This document shows positions 36,169 to 45,135 of a stretch of DNA of 64,000 nt, one piece after another. The notes beneath the pieces are model-generated. The model searched no databases. It was not told the DNA's origin and worked only from the letters and a program-made list of their open reading frames with translations. This stretch comes from CAWARU01 sp963805795. GTDB taxonomy: Bacteria > Pseudomonadota > Gammaproteobacteria > UBA6186 > Azoamicaceae. The stretch covers positions 1,240,001 through 1,304,000 of the forward strand of contig CAWDVG010000001.1 in the NCBI GenBank assembly GCA_963805795.1, given 5' to 3'. Numbering within the stretch: position 1 is the stretch's first letter; each line of letters starts with the position of its first letter. The position numbers and the translations under genes are program-made.

Positions 36169-39100
36169 CTAAGTCATCTTGTTTTTATTATTTGATTGTA
36201 ACCTCAATAAATGTACTAAATGTACTTTTGCTTCCTCTAGCCCCTGATTTACAGCCAATTGATAATACTCAATTGCTTTGGCATTATCTTTGTCAACACC
36301 AATACCTTCTTCATAACATACTGCAAGATCGTGTTGGGCTTCAGGTAAATTTTGTTTGGCTGCTTCCTCGATATATCGAAAAGCCAGTTTAAAATCTATT
36401 GCCACACCTCTCCCTTCCCCATAACAACGTCCTAAATCATGTAAACCTTGACTAAAGTTTAGATTGGCAGCTTGTTGATAATGGTCAAATGCTTTCTTAG
36501 GATCTTTTATAAGGCCATGTTCTTTTTCTCCTCCATGAAGCCCCTCGTAACATTTTGCAAGATAATGCAAGGACTCGGCATGATTCAATTGAGCCGCAGT
36601 TTTGAAGTGTTTAATGCCTGTCATTTTATTGCGTTTATTTTTTTTAACATGAATACCCTCGCAATAACATCGCCCCAAATGATAAGTGCCAACAACATCG
36701 CCTTTGTCAGCGGCTGTCTGATACATATTAAAGGCAAGGTCTAGACGTTTTAAGGTTTTTTCATTATACCAACCCAGTTCAACCAGGGCATCCAGATTTC
36801 CTTTTTCCTTTGCCAAATTCAGGTATTCCAAGCCTCTCTTTATATTAGGTGCTATGCCAATACCATTCAGAAGATATTTACCAGCATTAAATAATGCAAG
36901 AGCTTGATTTTTTTCAGCACCCTTAATATATTGTTTAACTGCCAAAGCATCATCTTTTTCCACCCCAATACCATATTGATAGCATACACCAAGCACATTA
37001 TATGCTACTGGATTACCTAATTCTGCAGCCAATTTATAATAGTGAAATGCTTTATCTGCATACATCTTATTATTTCTATTTTTGTAATAGAAATCTCCAA
37101 GAGATAGGCAAGCCAAATCATTATTATTCTCTGCAGCCTTTACATACCAAGCAATCGCAGTGTCCATATCTACTTTACCCTCTATCCCCTCTTCATAACA
37201 TCGTCCTAGTCCATACTGGGCATCAGGCTCACCATTATTCGCTGCTTCTTGAAACAATTGGTATGCTCTCTTTTTGTCTTTCTGAATATTAAATCCCTCG
37301 AACAGATACATCCCAAGTTTGGCTTTTGCTCCCATATGCCCCTGGTTTGCTGCTAAATGAAGATACTTGATTGATTTATCATAATCAGCCTTGACTCCAT
37401 CAGCCCCTGTGAAAAAGAAATTAGCCAGAAAGCATTGCGATTGGATATGCCCTGCATCCGCTGCTAGGGTGAAGTGACGCGTTGCCTCATTAAAATCTGT
37501 CTTTATTTTTTTGGGAGTTTTTTCACAAAAGGAATCAAGTAGAAATTGTGCCTTGACCCTGTCATTATTATTTTTCATTTCATTGCTATTTTTAGATAAA
37601 AGCAAAGCTTTCTTTTCCTGCCCGCATCCATAATAATAACACAAGCCTAGCTGCCAACAGGCCTCAGGATAAGCTTTATCGGCTGCCTCCTTAAGGTATT
37701 GATAGGCAAGGTCGTCATCTTTCTCGACCCCAAAAGCATTTTGATAACAGAGACTAAGCTCCCATATGGCTGCTACGTGTTTTTTCATGGCCGCGCTCTT
37801 ATATTGTTCGAATGCTTTTATGCTATCCCGTTTCGTACCTTTTCCTAACTTATAGTAATTACCCAGCATATATTGCCCTAATACATGACCTAATTCCGCG
37901 GCTTTCTGAATAGATTTAAAGGCCTCATTCTCATTTTTAATAATATCTCCCCTCCCTTCTTCATATAATTTTGCAAGTTCAATATGCGCTTCCGGATGAC
38001 CATGTTCTGCGATATTTTTTAAATGCTCCAATCCTAGTTTAGTATTTTGTTCCACTCCGAAACCCATTACGTAACAGCATCCCAATTTATATTGAGCAAG
38101 ATAATGATCTAATTCTGCTGCTTTTTTATAGCATTTATATGCTTGAAAAGCATCACGCTTAGTCCCCTCACCATTTTCATAACACAATCCAAGATGGTAT
38201 AGAGCCTCTCTATCTTCTTGTGTTGCCGCTAATTGAAAATATTCAAAGGATCTTTTCCATCCATGTTTATCTTTAAACCAATGTCCTAATCTAATTTGAG
38301 CAGTTGCACAATTTCCTTTATCTTTGTCAGCCGCTTTCATATAGTAGTAGATCGCTCTCTCAATATCTTTATCAATACCTAATCCAAGTTCAAGGCATTG
38401 ACCAAATTTATACTGTGCCCTTACGTGACCTACATCAGCAGCCAATTTAAAATATTGAGCTGCCGATTGATGTTTCTCGGTCGAACGTTTTACTTGGAAA
38501 CCTCCACTTGATTCTTGAGAAACTTTACTTGATTCTAGAAACAATTTAGTTTGTTCTTCAAAAGCCTTATTTTGATAGTCCATACCTAATGCAAAATGCA
38601 AATCTTTTTTATGTATGTTTTGCAAATGCTCTAAAGCTTTCTTGGCCTGTTCACTACCTTGTTTTGCAGCCAATTGGTAATAATGTTCTGCCTTAGAATA
38701 ATCTACATTGACCATGCCAGGATCTTCATAACATTGCCCTAACTGGTATTGTGCCTCAGCATGCCCTTGCTCGGCAGCAGTAGTATAATTAATAATAGCT
38801 TGTTCATTACTCTTTTCGACGCCATCGCCATATTGATAGCATAAACCAAGATTAAAAATTGCATCTATATCCTTTTGACTTGCCGCTGCAATTAAATATT
38901 GTACTGCTTTAGCAGCATCTTTCTGAATCCCATGATGGCCTTCTTTATACCAGACCCCAATAGTAGATTGCGCGTTGGGACAACCACCATCTGCTGCAAG
39001 ACAAAAGTAGTGAAAAGCTGTAAGGTAATCTTGTTTGACTCCAATACCATCTAGATAATGCCTAGCCAAATTATTTTGAGCAAGAGCAAGACTTTTATCA

Positions 39101-40653
39101 GCAGCCAATTGGTAAAGTTCCACCGCCCTTTTTTCGTCTTTTTTAATATACGGATCATAAATACCCTCAGCATAAAGACAGCCTAAATGAAACAATGCGG
39201 GTGCATATCCTGCCTTCGCTGATATATCAAAATGCAGAAGAGCTGTTTTTATATCTTTCTCTGTTCCAAGCGCAGTTTCATAACAAATACCCAAGCAAAA
39301 TAATGCCGGAATATTAGTCACTGGTTTTTTAGAGGCCATTAAGTAATGTTCAAAAGCTTTATTCGGATCTTTTGAAACGCCTATACCCCATTGATAATGC
39401 CAACCCAATGCCAATGCGGCATTGGGTTCACCGGCTGCAAATGCCCGCTTATAAAATTCAAGAGCCTTTATCGGATCTTCTTCATGCATTTCATGCAGGC
39501 CTAACCTATATAATGCATATCCATTTCCTTGGGCTGCGGCTTTAGTGAAATAATTCAATGCCTTTTCTAAATTTCGTTCAACAGAAATGCCATATTCATA
39601 ATTGATACCAAGTTGACAATAATCTTGCGAATTTGAGTGCGAATTTGAAAGTAGATTGTCTTCACAAATCTGTATTACAGTTTTTCGACCCATACCTCGC
39701 TCGCTCATCCATTTTAATTCGAATAATGTTTGCAGAGTCTCGTTGTCAGCTTCCTGTATTTTTTGCAAAGCTTCTTTATGATTAGCATCGATGCTCGGGC
39801 CCACTTTATGGCACAAGTCATACATAAGGGCTGCTGATATGTGTCCTTGTTCTTTAGCCATTTGCAAATACCGAGCTGATAGCCTCCTACCTTCATTCTC
39901 ACCACCATTTAGATAATACAAGCCCAGTGTATATTGTGATTGTACAAGACCTAGCTTGGCTGCTTCTTTATAATATTTCAGCGCTTCCTTTTCATTTTTT
40001 TCACAACCTTGGAGGCCGTTTTGCAAATACCATGCTCGCTGGAACAGCCCTGAAGCCACCTCATGGTTTTGTTGTTGTTCTTCCTCTTGCTCTTGTTTTC
40101 GTAGCTCATCTAGTTTTCGTAGCTGCTCTTGTTTTAGTACTGGCCTTTGAATTTGTCCTTGTTCTTGTTCTGTTTTCTGATTTTGATTTTCATTATCTAC
40201 AGCAGGGTCTATTGGCTGTAAACTATGAATAGATTTTTGTTTTCGAGATTTCAATATTTGTTCAAGAGCTAAATGTTCTGAAGGTGGGGTAGGATTATTT
40301 TGTGTAATTGTTGTTTTTTGGGTGAGCATTGCTTTTTGAGTAGTCACTGCTTTTTGGGTGATTGCTATTTTTTTTATTATTGTTGCATTTTGAGTGATCG
40401 GTACTTTTTTTGTTGCAGTTCTGGTTGACACTAAGCCTATAACATCTTGAGTTGTTGTAGCTCTGCTTGAGACTAAACCTCTAGCATCTAAATCTGATTT
40501 TCGCCAATGTTGCTTTTGACTAGCAGAAGAAGGACTCGACCAATCTCTCTTCGGAAATCCATATTTTTTTTCTCCATGTATTTCAAAATGGTCAAAAGTA
40601 GATTTTGTGTTACTTTGGATATCTGAATATTTCTTTCTACAATTACTCAGCAA
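36169..40653 (-). CDS. Giant Sel1-repeat protein, main part (same frame as 40732-41202)
   Basis: About 1494 residues, nearly all Sel1-like repeats of about 36 residues (for example AQYQLGQCYED, ALYHLGLCYENGEGTKRDAFQAYKCYKKAAE). Residues about 40-200 are a Thr/Gln-rich linker with TQKAVTTQKA-type repeats. The only early start is a TTG at 40651-40653 with no ribosome site, and the frame continues upstream without interruption for 26 codons to a TGA at 40732-40734, beyond which the 156-residue Sel1 gene is in the same frame. The two are probably one gene of about 1677 codons with a nonsense mutation. Sel1 proteins mediate protein-protein contacts; several Legionella ones act in host cells. Confidence 0.75.
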   Translation of the reverse strand: MLSNCRKKYSDIQSNTKSTFDHFEIHGEKKYGFPKRDWSSPSSASQKQHWRKSDLDARGLVSSRATTTQDVIGLVSTRTATKKVPITQNATIIKKIAITQKAVTTQKAMLTQKTTITQNNPTPPSEHLALEQILKSRKQKSIHSLQPIDPAVDNENQNQKTEQEQGQIQRPVLKQEQLRKLDELRKQEQEEEQQQNHEVASGLFQRAWYLQNGLQGCEKNEKEALKYYKEAAKLGLVQSQYTLGLYYLNGGENEGRRLSARYLQMAKEQGHISAALMYDLCHKVGPSIDANHKEALQKIQEADNETLQTLFELKWMSERGMGRKTVIQICEDNLLSNSHSNSQDYCQLGINYEYGISVERNLEKALNYFTKAAAQGNGYALYRLGLHEMHEEDPIKALEFYKRAFAAGEPNAALALGWHYQWGIGVSKDPNKAFEHYLMASKKPVTNIPALFCLGICYETALGTEKDIKTALLHFDISAKAGYAPALFHLGCLYAEGIYDPYIKKDEKRAVELYQLAADKSLALAQNNLARHYLDGIGVKQDYLTAFHYFCLAADGGCPNAQSTIGVWYKEGHHGIQKDAAKAVQYLIAAASQKDIDAIFNLGLCYQYGDGVEKSNEQAIINYTTAAEQGHAEAQYQLGQCYEDPGMVNVDYSKAEHYYQLAAKQGSEQAKKALEHLQNIHKKDLHFALGMDYQNKAFEEQTKLFLESSKVSQESSGGFQVKRSTEKHQSAAQYFKLAADVGHVRAQYKFGQCLELGLGIDKDIERAIYYYMKAADKDKGNCATAQIRLGHWFKDKHGWKRSFEYFQLAATQEDREALYHLGLCYENGEGTKRDAFQAYKCYKKAAELDHYLAQYKLGCCYVMGFGVEQNTKLGLEHLKNIAEHGHPEAHIELAKLYEEGRGDIIKNENEAFKSIQKAAELGHVLGQYMLGNYYKLGKGTKRDSIKAFEQYKSAAMKKHVAAIWELSLCYQNAFGVEKDDDLAYQYLKEAADKAYPEACWQLGLCYYYGCGQEKKALLLSKNSNEMKNNNDRVKAQFLLDSFCEKTPKKIKTDFNEATRHFTLAADAGHIQSQCFLANFFFTGADGVKADYDKSIKYLHLAANQGHMGAKAKLGMYLFEGFNIQKDKKRAYQLFQEAANNGEPDAQYGLGRCYEEGIEGKVDMDTAIAWYVKAAENNNDLACLSLGDFYYKNRNNKMYADKAFHYYKLAAELGNPVAYNVLGVCYQYGIGVEKDDALAVKQYIKGAEKNQALALFNAGKYLLNGIGIAPNIKRGLEYLNLAKEKGNLDALVELGWYNEKTLKRLDLAFNMYQTAADKGDVVGTYHLGRCYCEGIHVKKNKRNKMTGIKHFKTAAQLNHAESLHYLAKCYEGLHGGEKEHGLIKDPKKAFDHYQQAANLNFSQGLHDLGRCYGEGRGVAIDFKLAFRYIEEAAKQNLPEAQHDLAVCYEEGIGVDKDNAKAIEYYQLAVNQGLEEAKVHLVHLLRLQSNNKNKMT

Positions 40654-40731
40654 TTTTTCAATCTCACTAGAAGCTACATTCTTGTATGGATTTTTTTGTG
40701 CTTTTTCAAGATATTGAATAGCTTCAAGATA

Positions 40732-41202
40732 TCAATCAGCTTTCGGAAGATTTCTAGAAAAAACATCTTTTCCTAATGCATATAGCTTTCCGATCAAATA
40801 TTGTGCATTAAAGCTTCCCTCCTTAGCTGCACGCTCGTAAAAAGCATATGCTTTTTGTAGATCTCTCGTGACACCGTTACCATTTTGATAACATTGACCA
40901 ACATAAAACATTGACTGAACGTGGTTATTTTCAGCAGCTCGGAAATAATATTTATAAGCTTGATCCCAATCAGAATCGGTACCTATACCATGTTCATAGC
41001 AAACTCCAAGTCTATGTAAGGCTTCTGTTAAATTATAATCGGCTGCTTTCTTACAATACTCAAAAGATTTTTTGGGATCTATCGATTTATACTTTTGGCT
41101 TGTCTCAAAATATTGCTTCGCCTCTTTATGGTAGGGCTTATCTTTTCTTGTTTTCCATCGAGCGTTTTCATCTCTCATTTTTTTACCAGGTACCATTGTC
41201 AC
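40732..41202 (-). CDS. Sel1-repeat protein, 5' part ending at an in-frame TGA
   Basis: 156 residues with an N-terminal basic segment (MTMVPGKKMRDENARWKTRK) and three Sel1 units (ALHRLGVCYEHGIGTDSDW, SMFYVGQCYQNGNGVTRDL, AQYLIGKLYALGKDVFSRN). A possible GAGAGGTGAC ribosome site precedes the ATG. The TGA stop falls in the middle of a repeat (NLPKAD, stop, YLEAIQYLEKAQKN), where the missing residue and the next helix would complete the unit. This argues for a recent stop mutation, or recoding, rather than a natural end. Confidence 0.75.
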   Translation of the reverse strand: MTMVPGKKMRDENARWKTRKDKPYHKEAKQYFETSQKYKSIDPKKSFEYCKKAADYNLTEALHRLGVCYEHGIGTDSDWDQAYKYYFRAAENNHVQSMFYVGQCYQNGNGVTRDLQKAYAFYERAAKEGSFNAQYLIGKLYALGKDVFSRNLPKAD

Positions 41203-41629
41203 CTCTCTTATGTAACTATCTCATTGAGTAATTGAAATAATCAGTTTATTAAAAAATAAGCTGTTCAACTAAATTTTCATACATAATTCATTTAGATTAG
41301 TAAGATATTATATTGTCTTATTTAAAGCAAGCTGTTAATTTAATCAGTCTATTAACTTATTGTATCCATTAATATTCAAGTTTGAAGAAAGATTATCAAA
41401 GATAATACTGCTATAAGGGTACAGGGTACAGGGTACAGGCAAGTGAAGCACAGAAACGTGTATTAGTAGAGTTTTATACACTCAAAGATCATCTAACAAA
41501 ATCAACAAGACTAAACAAATTATTTTATAACTTTTCATGGATTACACTCTTTCATCGGATAATTTTTCGCACCCTTATATGTAGTTTTTTCGTTTTCCTC
41601 TGCAAGTTATGTTCAGCAGAGGAACTTAA
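41203..41629. other. Region between Sel1 and RT genes: 7-mer repeat and start-less frame
   Basis: It contains three direct copies of GGTACAG (41418-41438). A plus-strand frame is open from about 41406 to a TGA at 41631-41633 that overlaps the RT start as ATGA; it reads EAQKRVLVEFYTLKDHL and later a hydrophobic stretch but has no start codon. It may be the remnant of a gene coupled to the RT. The promoter of the Sel1 gene should also lie here. Confidence 0.4.
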
Positions 41630-42865
41630 ATGAAACGTTGGGATTTTAAAAGCATGTTAGAAATAGGCTCAAGTCTATTTAAAAAAATCCATAAAAGAAA
41701 ATATCTTTCACATCACAACCACGAAATCCATTTTATGTCGCGAGAAATTGATGACTGGTTACCAAAGGGTATTTTATCCCTAGTAAATGGCGATTATACT
41801 CCGAGATTTCTACAAAGAATATATTTTCAAGACGCCGTGGTTGATCAATTACATTTATCCGATCGCATTTTTCAGAATATTATACTAAAATAAATTAAGC
41901 ATACTTTTTCTTATATCATTAATCCCAATTGCTATCACCTACTAAACGGTCCAAGAGGTGTAAAACTTGCAACACAACGTATTAGACAAATCCTACAAGA
42001 TAAAAAACCAAATTTTGTAATTAGGGCAGATATAAAATCATTTTATAGCTCAATCTTGCATCATAAGCTTTTGAAAGATCTTGAAAGTGCATTTAATGAT
42101 CCCCGCTTAATTGAAATTTTTAAACAAATAATTAAAAACCCAATTGAAACGCCCAAAGGTTATAGTAATCCTGCATCAGGGATCGCCTTGAGAGGACCTT
42201 TATCTCAATTCTTTAGTGCTCTCTATTTAAAACCGCTGTATGATGCATTTGCTAAAATGAAAATTTCTTATCTCCGGTATCAAGATGACATTATTATTCT
42301 ATGCGACACGAAGCGCCAATTAAATCGCTGTAAGAGACGCATGATGGAGGTGTTGCATGAGAGAGGATTAAGGTTGTCCAAAAAGAAAACACGTATAGGG
42401 AAAACCGATAAACCATTTCATTTTCTAGGTATCCAATATCCAGGGACGCAACCCTTGGATAACACCTGCATGACACTTTCTTGCCATGATTCAGCTAAAA
42501 TTTACAAAAAAAATGATTTGCTTTTAGGGAAAACAAATCAAGTAAATTTAGCGTGTCATCAACAGAATGGCTTATTGAGTATTGTTCCACATTAAAGGAC
42601 ATTACGCAAAGCACGGGGGCAAGTAAAATTAATGGTCGCCGATGGGAATTCTACCCGACAGATTAGAAATTATTTGCGACTCTGGAGCATGTGGTGGGTG
42701 CAAACGTCAGAAACTTGGGATCATAAAACTTTGTTAACCTGGTTTTTACAGTCATGTTGGGAAAATTGTCCAGCTAAAAATTACGCGGCTGGACTATTAA
42801 TGTTCCCGATGAAAGAAGCTGGACAGACTATCCAAAAAAAGGCTTTTTTGTCGAGTCGGGTTTAG
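41630..42865 (+). pseudogene. Reverse transcriptase pseudogene
   Basis: RT blocks are readable in one frame: FVIRADIKSFYSSI (block with catalytic Asp), GIALRGPLSQFFSALYL, the YQDD active site in RYQDDIIILCDTKRQ, KKTRIGKTDKPFHFLGI, and the end KLMVADGNSTRQIRNYLRLWSMW. Lesions: TAA at 41891-41893 in the same frame, a shift after about 42480 (SSTEWLIEYCSTL appears in another frame), and a 10-base partial duplication around ACATTA at about 42582-42597 bringing back the first frame after a TAA at 42593. It resembles group II-like or other bacterial RTs, but no intron RNA ends were identified. It is surely inactive. Confidence 0.8.
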
Positions 42866-42886
42866 GCTCGTCAAGACTATACAGTT

Positions 42887-43783
42887 TTATAGTTTTGTCC
42901 AATTCTGATGAAAGCACTTTACATTGGCTTGCAAAAGCCGCAGCATCAGCAAGCGCAACCCCGCCCCCCCCCACATGTGGGTACGCGGCCACGCGCGCTC
43001 GCAAGGGCCTTTATATAAAGCACAAATAGAACCATCGCCTAATAAATCTAAATCAAGCTCCGAATTATCAAAGAGAACGCAAGTCCAATTAGGGGCTTCT
43101 GTGTAGTCGGCATTAGAGTGGGTGACAGGATGACAAAATAGGTAAATTGAAAACCAGGGGAGATGTTCTTTAAGTGCCTGGCCAATGGAACCGCAAAGTC
43201 TATCTAATTCATCCTCTCTTTTTGGATCATGTAATGCTTCACATGGACCAAGAAAGTTTTGGTAGGCAATTTGGAGTTCGGGCATGCCCCAAATTTCTTG
43301 CGATTTTATTACGCTTATATATTTCTTTAAGTTATCCGTTTTCTCTTGTGCTGGAATGCAATTAAACAATGTTTTGGCAAGATGAAAATTTTTAGTTCTA
43401 AGGATAGCCTCAAGAACATTCGTGCTGTATCGAGTGGTTTTGGTTTTTCTTGCTTTTGCTTTATTAAAATAGACTTCTTCTCCATGATTTTGGATAAGAT
43501 AAAGGGGTGGGCCATTTTTATCTCGTTTGGGCGTAGAGAGCAGCTCTAGAAATCGTTTTTGATGGGGGGGAGTAGGATTCAACACACAATGCAGCATCTC
43601 AGCCGCGACTTTTTTATCGGTGTGTTTATCCTTATAACATTGATTTTGGTACTGCTTGCACGTCAAAGTGAGTGCATGTAAGCTTGGCTCATCTAAGTTA
43701 GGAACAATTATGTGCTTTGTTAATTCTTCAGATAAAGAAAAACGTTCTGCTAATTTTAACATTTGATTCTTAGGTTTGGCCAT
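42887..43783 (-). CDS. Unknown protein, F-box-like N-terminus, 9-G tract near 3' end
   Basis: 298 residues. Residues about 18-50 (LTKHIIVPNLDEPSLHALTLTCKQYQNQC) have the spacing of an F-box, a eukaryotic-type motif used by some intracellular bacteria; this is a weak match. The rest is unfamiliar, with several cysteines and tryptophans. Nine G in a row at about residue 272 (MWGGAGL) and a locally GC-rich 3' end stand out, so the last 26 residues may result from a slip. The stop is 21 bases from the end of the RT pseudogene. Confidence 0.55.
   Translation of the reverse strand: MAKPKNQMLKLAERFSLSEELTKHIIVPNLDEPSLHALTLTCKQYQNQCYKDKHTDKKVAAEMLHCVLNPTPPHQKRFLELLSTPKRDKNGPPLYLIQNHGEEVYFNKAKARKTKTTRYSTNVLEAILRTKNFHLAKTLFNCIPAQEKTDNLKKYISVIKSQEIWGMPELQIAYQNFLGPCEALHDPKREDELDRLCGSIGQALKEHLPWFSIYLFCHPVTHSNADYTEAPNWTCVLFDNSELDLDLLGDGSICALYKGPCERAWPRTHMWGGAGLRLLMLRLLQANVKCFHQNWTKL
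42964..42972. repeat. 9-bp homopolymer C tract (G tract in gene 42887-43783)
   Basis: Nine C on the plus strand, G in the coding strand, in otherwise AT-rich DNA. Its position 26 codons before the stop means slippage would change the C-terminus. It equals in length the tract at 11843-11851. Confidence 0.7.
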
Positions 43784-44167
43784 AAAATTGCCCTTATGTG
43801 TTTAATGATAATAAATCAATTAATTAAGTACATTCACTCTAGTGGTTTTGCTCATAGCTAGTATCATACATTATTTTATGGGGGGAAGTCAATTAGCGTT
43901 CATAGAACGAAATAGCACTCATGTATCCCACCCACCATGTAGCTCAGCAGTAGTAATTCGTGTAAATACCCGCCTTATTTAACTTAGAATTAATAGGAAA
44001 TAAAAGAAAATGCTGTGACATTTTAAACACAATGCTAATTACAATGTTAGGTTATTAACTTTCATCCGTTCAAAGTTGAAATTAATATTTTCAATTTGTA
44101 TTTAGATTCAATATTTTTCATCTTTCATCTGAATTCTATTTTGCATCTGAATGCTCAATATCTTCAT
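43784..44167. other. Noncoding stretch downstream of tRNA-Cys
   Basis: About 384 AT-rich bases with no gene I can support on either strand. It forms the right junction of the accessory island, next to the tRNA-Cys 3' end. No clear direct repeat of the tRNA end (attachment site) was found by eye. Confidence 0.35.
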
Positions 44168-44241
44168 TGGAGGCTGAGGCCGGAATCGAACCGACGTCCA
44201 CGGCTTTGCAGGCCGCTGCATAACCACTCTGCCACTCAGCC
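44168..44241 (-). tRNA. tRNA-Cys (anticodon GCA)
   Basis: Acceptor GGCTGAG pairs with CTCAGCC, D arm GGCAGAGTGG, anticodon loop CTGCAAA, T arm GGTTCGATTCC, U discriminator and encoded CCA. It follows tRNA-Gly by 95 bases, as cysT follows glyW in E. coli. Confidence 0.95.
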
Positions 44242-44336
44242 CTATCGTCTAAATTCAAAATATCAAAGGTCAAATCACAAATTTCAAATGGGATAAACCT
44301 AGCCTGAATCAACAAATCAGGAGCACATGGAATCAT

Positions 44337-44412
<76 letters not shown>

Positions 44413-44469
44413 AGTATCCGTGAATTGTACCGGATCAGCAGGTTCTGTCAAGTATAGGAAAAAAAAAGA

Positions 44470-45045
44470 CTATGCGCTCACCAAATCTGTCCAAGCTGCC
44501 TTTAAATACCCCACCATCGACCAAAGTGTCAAGGTGGCTGCAGCGTAAATCAGAATATATCCACAGATAGTCACTAAATTAATTTTTGTGGGATCTTGAG
44601 AGAGCAACAAAGCAATGGCCAGCATTTGTCCTGCAGTTTTTAATTTACCAATGGCAGAGACAGCAACCGTACGACGTTTACCCACTTCTGCCATCCATTC
44701 TCGCAGCGCAGAGATCACGATTTCACGACAGACAATAATTGCGGCGGGAATGGCCAGTAATGCAGATCCATGTGCTTGGACGAATAATACTAGGGCAACA
44801 GCCACAATTAATTTATCTGCAACGGGATCTAAAAATTCACCTAAAGGCGAAACTTGTTTAAGTTTTCTTGCTAAATATCCGTCAAGCCAATCCGTAATAG
44901 CTGCTATAGCAAAGACGGTTGCTGTTGCCATAGGTGCCCAAGAGAAAGGCAGGTAAAATAGCAATACGAAAATAGGGATCAATGAGATCCGAATTAAAGT
45001 CAAAATATTGGGAATGCTGGTGCTCATCTTATTATTTTGGCTCAT
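44470..45045 (-). CDS. pgsA: CDP-diacylglycerol-glycerol-3-phosphate 3-phosphatidyltransferase PgsA
   Basis: 191 residues with several membrane segments. The CDP-alcohol phosphotransferase motif is complete: DWLDGYLARKLKQVSPLGEFLDPVADK, with the DG...AR...G...D...D pattern. It makes phosphatidylglycerol-phosphate. The start could be the ATG at 45045 or the next one at 45027 (MSTSIPNILTLIR); neither has a strong ribosome site. It follows uvrC by 90 bases, the standard order. Confidence 0.95.
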   Translation of the reverse strand: MSQNNKMSTSIPNILTLIRISLIPIFVLLFYLPFSWAPMATATVFAIAAITDWLDGYLARKLKQVSPLGEFLDPVADKLIVAVALVLFVQAHGSALLAIPAAIIVCREIVISALREWMAEVGKRRTVAVSAIGKLKTAGQMLAIALLLSQDPTKINLVTICGYILIYAAATLTLWSMVGYLKAAWTDLVSA

Positions 45046-45135
45046 TTTCTGGAAACTGTGAAGAAATATTTACAATAATATTGTAATTATTTGTAATTAT
45101 AGAGAGGAATATTAAAAATTAATTAAATAACTCAT

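Noticed and set aside
41418..41438. Three GGTACAG copies considered as an attachment site or origin repeat
   Set aside because: No second copy at the other island border and no integrase gene, so only noted as a tandem repeat.
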